Assembly: GCA_030248065.1 (NCBI GenBank)
Contig: JASAMV010008071.1
Coordinates: forward strand, 1-18,271
Direction: 5' to 3'
Length of the DNA: 18,271 nucleotides
Origin: Rhynchonema sp. JSB1_4
Lineage: Eukaryota > Nematoda > Chromadorea > Monhysterida > Xyalidae
A program made the translations under genes and the position numbers. This document shows positions 17,130 to 18,271 of the stretch, piece by piece. Positions within the stretch are counted from its first letter, which is position 1; each line of letters begins with the position of its first letter. A model generated the notes under the pieces. It worked only from the letters and a program-made list of their open reading frames with translations, was not told the origin of the DNA and made no database searches.

Positions 17130-17265
17130 GGCCAAACTATACTTCGTTGTCTCAGAGAACAAAGAACAAATTCTCGCGCGCTGATTGGCTGTTGAACATA
17201 CGTTGACCAATCAGCGCGCCAGAATTTGTTCTTTGTTCTCTGAGAGAACGAAGTATAGTTAGGCT
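17130..17265. mobile_element. Hairpin MITE copy 2, complete, TTAA-flanked
   Basis: 136 bases. The left arm (59 bases, starting GGCCAAACTATACTTCG) and right arm (reverse complement starting AGCCTAACTATACTTCG) match at about 55 of 59 positions, with a loop of roughly 18 bases. TTAA lies on both sides (17126-17129 and 17266-17269). It has no coding capacity. TTAA duplications are typical of piggyBac-type transposases, but the ends do not begin with the usual CCC, so the superfamily is open. Confidence 0.85.
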
Positions 17266-17400
17266 TTAACGCACCGTCGAGTGAAACATATGAATGACGG
17301 TAGACACACCAACAGAATAACCACATCGTCAGTTTGCAATAGGAAACCCAAACTGCATGTACTTAATAGTCCAACCACGAGCTCATGAGACGACTCTTTT

Positions 17401-17712
17401 CTAAAGTCGCTTGGCCAGATTCAAAAATCGCTGAATTTGAGCTTGGTACAGTATGCGGCGGGAACTAGTATGTGTGCGTTTAAAAGTGTATACAGTTCGT
17501 ATGTCTGTGAATGAAAAACATACTGCTTTCGCTTGCACCTCATCTGGTTGTGCACTCATTGTTATAACTTTTTCTGCCGCCGCTTCTATGTCACAAGTGT
17601 ATCTCGAAACACCATCATACTTAACAAGCGAGCCAGACAGCGCATGACATCCGCAAACACCAAAATACATGGTCTCAGCTACGAACAGCCCGATGAATAT
17701 ATTTTTGAGCAT
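17401..17712 (-). CDS. Possible small secreted protein, 103 residues
   Basis: A complete minus-strand frame from ATG at 17712 to TAG at 17401-17403. The first ~27 residues (MLKNIFIGLFVAETMYFG, then VCGCHALSG) have one lysine followed by a hydrophobic stretch and small residues, consistent with a signal peptide cut near residue 27. The mature part would be about 76 residues with two cysteines (YTCDIE, AVCFSF) and a basic C-terminal half. No family is recognised. A shorter plus-strand frame overlaps it. Codon choice looks protein-like, but the evidence is only the open frame and the leader. Confidence 0.35.
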   Translation of the reverse strand: MLKNIFIGLFVAETMYFGVCGCHALSGSLVKYDGVSRYTCDIEAAAEKVITMSAQPDEVQAKAVCFSFTDIRTVYTFKRTHTSSRRILYQAQIQRFLNLAKRL

Positions 17713-17766
17713 CTCAAAATCTTCTCACCAAACTCCCATTCGAAGTTGCTTGACCTACCTGGCGAC

Positions 17767-17790
17767 GCATTCGCAGTTGCCTCTGCAACT
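17767..17790. other. Short perfect hairpin
   Basis: GCAGTTGC-CTCT-GCAACTGC lies about 60 bases upstream of the minus-strand start at 17712. An 8-bp stem with a 4-base loop; role unknown. Confidence 0.5.
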
Positions 17791-17852
17791 GCATCAGGTT
17801 ACACGAAAAAATAATTCCTAAACAGAGTGGCACATGTGGCAGCCAATGTGAG

Positions 17853-17905
17853 TCGACTTCGATGCATTCAAAACATAGCTGGCACAGGATATTGCCCCAT
17901 TACTC
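17853..17905. repeat. Fragment (copy C) of the dispersed repeat
   Basis: TTCGATGCATTC, ATAGCTGGCACAGGATA and CATTACTCAAACTTTG resemble the ATTCGATG...TTGGCRCAGGACAC block of copies A and B, with rearranged spacing. Confidence 0.4.
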
Positions 17906-18271
17906 AAACTTTGTGGATTCAAATAAAATGTTATTATTTCTCTTTTGGGCGCTTTATGCATTTGCGTCTGCCATAACACTTTAGTCAAGATTTTGTGTTT
18001 CCATGTTGCCTCATCTTGCTTCCTACATTTCCCTTGATCTGCTGGATGTGGCACGATTACAAATATTGTCCGCGGTAATGTGCTTAGTGTGTCATTTGAA
18101 TATTCACGCAATATTCACAAAAAGAAATCACGAGAAAATTTCACTGTCGATTAAATTTGCTTACTTGTTCACGCCTTCATACCGCTGTTCTGCATGTAAT
18201 TTTTTTGCACGTGACTACACACATTCCAACATTCTCTGAGTGATAAAAATGTTATTGTCTGACAAACGTGT
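17906..18271. other. No gene seen
   Basis: A/T-rich sequence with AATAAA near 17920. Open frames up to 97 codons on the minus strand and 78 on the plus strand have no recognisable motif. Nothing else can be supported up to the right edge. Confidence 0.4.

Noticed and set aside
17644..17814. Plus-strand frame of 56 codons starting ATGACATCC
   Set aside because: It overlaps the longer minus-strand frame with a signal-peptide-like start and has no motif; I could not support both.

Overview
This looks like a repeat-dominated stretch of an invertebrate animal genome. Predicted exons are short and separated by GT-AG introns of about 60-100 bases with acceptors such as TTTTCAG. There are no operons, Shine-Dalgarno sites, tRNAs or rRNAs that I can see. 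Nematode-like splice sites are suggestive, but I cannot name the species, and no protein here matches a family I recognise with confidence. All gene models are ab initio readings of the sequence.

Layout. Bases 1-1741 hold the 5' part of a small gene for a basic, disordered, probably nuclear protein (three exons; the three donors all fall in phase 1). Bases 1677-2271 are a G/C-run-rich repeat with four copies of a CTAGCTAG motif. Bases 2412-2581 are an inverted repeat built from a 10-bp GGAACAAACT microsatellite. Three unrelated satellites then follow with no spacer between them: a 99-bp satellite (about 2592-3463), a 139-bp satellite (about 3464-9357) and a 144-bp satellite (about 9358-10732). 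The 99-bp and 144-bp arrays have dimeric higher-order structure, and part of the 139-bp array has a four-monomer marker order. The 139-bp array is interrupted by a complete 893-bp element with 91-bp direct terminal repeats and a perfect 4-bp target duplication. It also contains patches in which monomers have shrunk by scattered small deletions. A second GGAACAAAC block and a 50-base A run close the satellite domain at 10802-10935.

Bases 11157-12513 carry the best gene model of the window, four exons joined in frame to 374 residues of unknown family. An antisense Q/S/G-rich open frame (12342-12833) and a short charged open frame (13039-13314) follow.

Bases 13300-18271 are a second mobile-element district: two diverged copies (and a fragment) of a dispersed repeat; a 360-bp foldback-type element with 27-bp perfect inverted ends, a 10-bp target duplication and about 19 copies of a 16-bp subrepeat; two copies of a TTAA-flanked hairpin MITE, one with an internal deletion; another hairpin element touching the first MITE; and a few weakly supported open frames, two with signal-peptide-like starts.

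The genes show no evident functional link. The window's main content is genome structure: nested insertions, satellite homogenisation and several non-autonomous transposable elements whose boundaries can be placed to the base.
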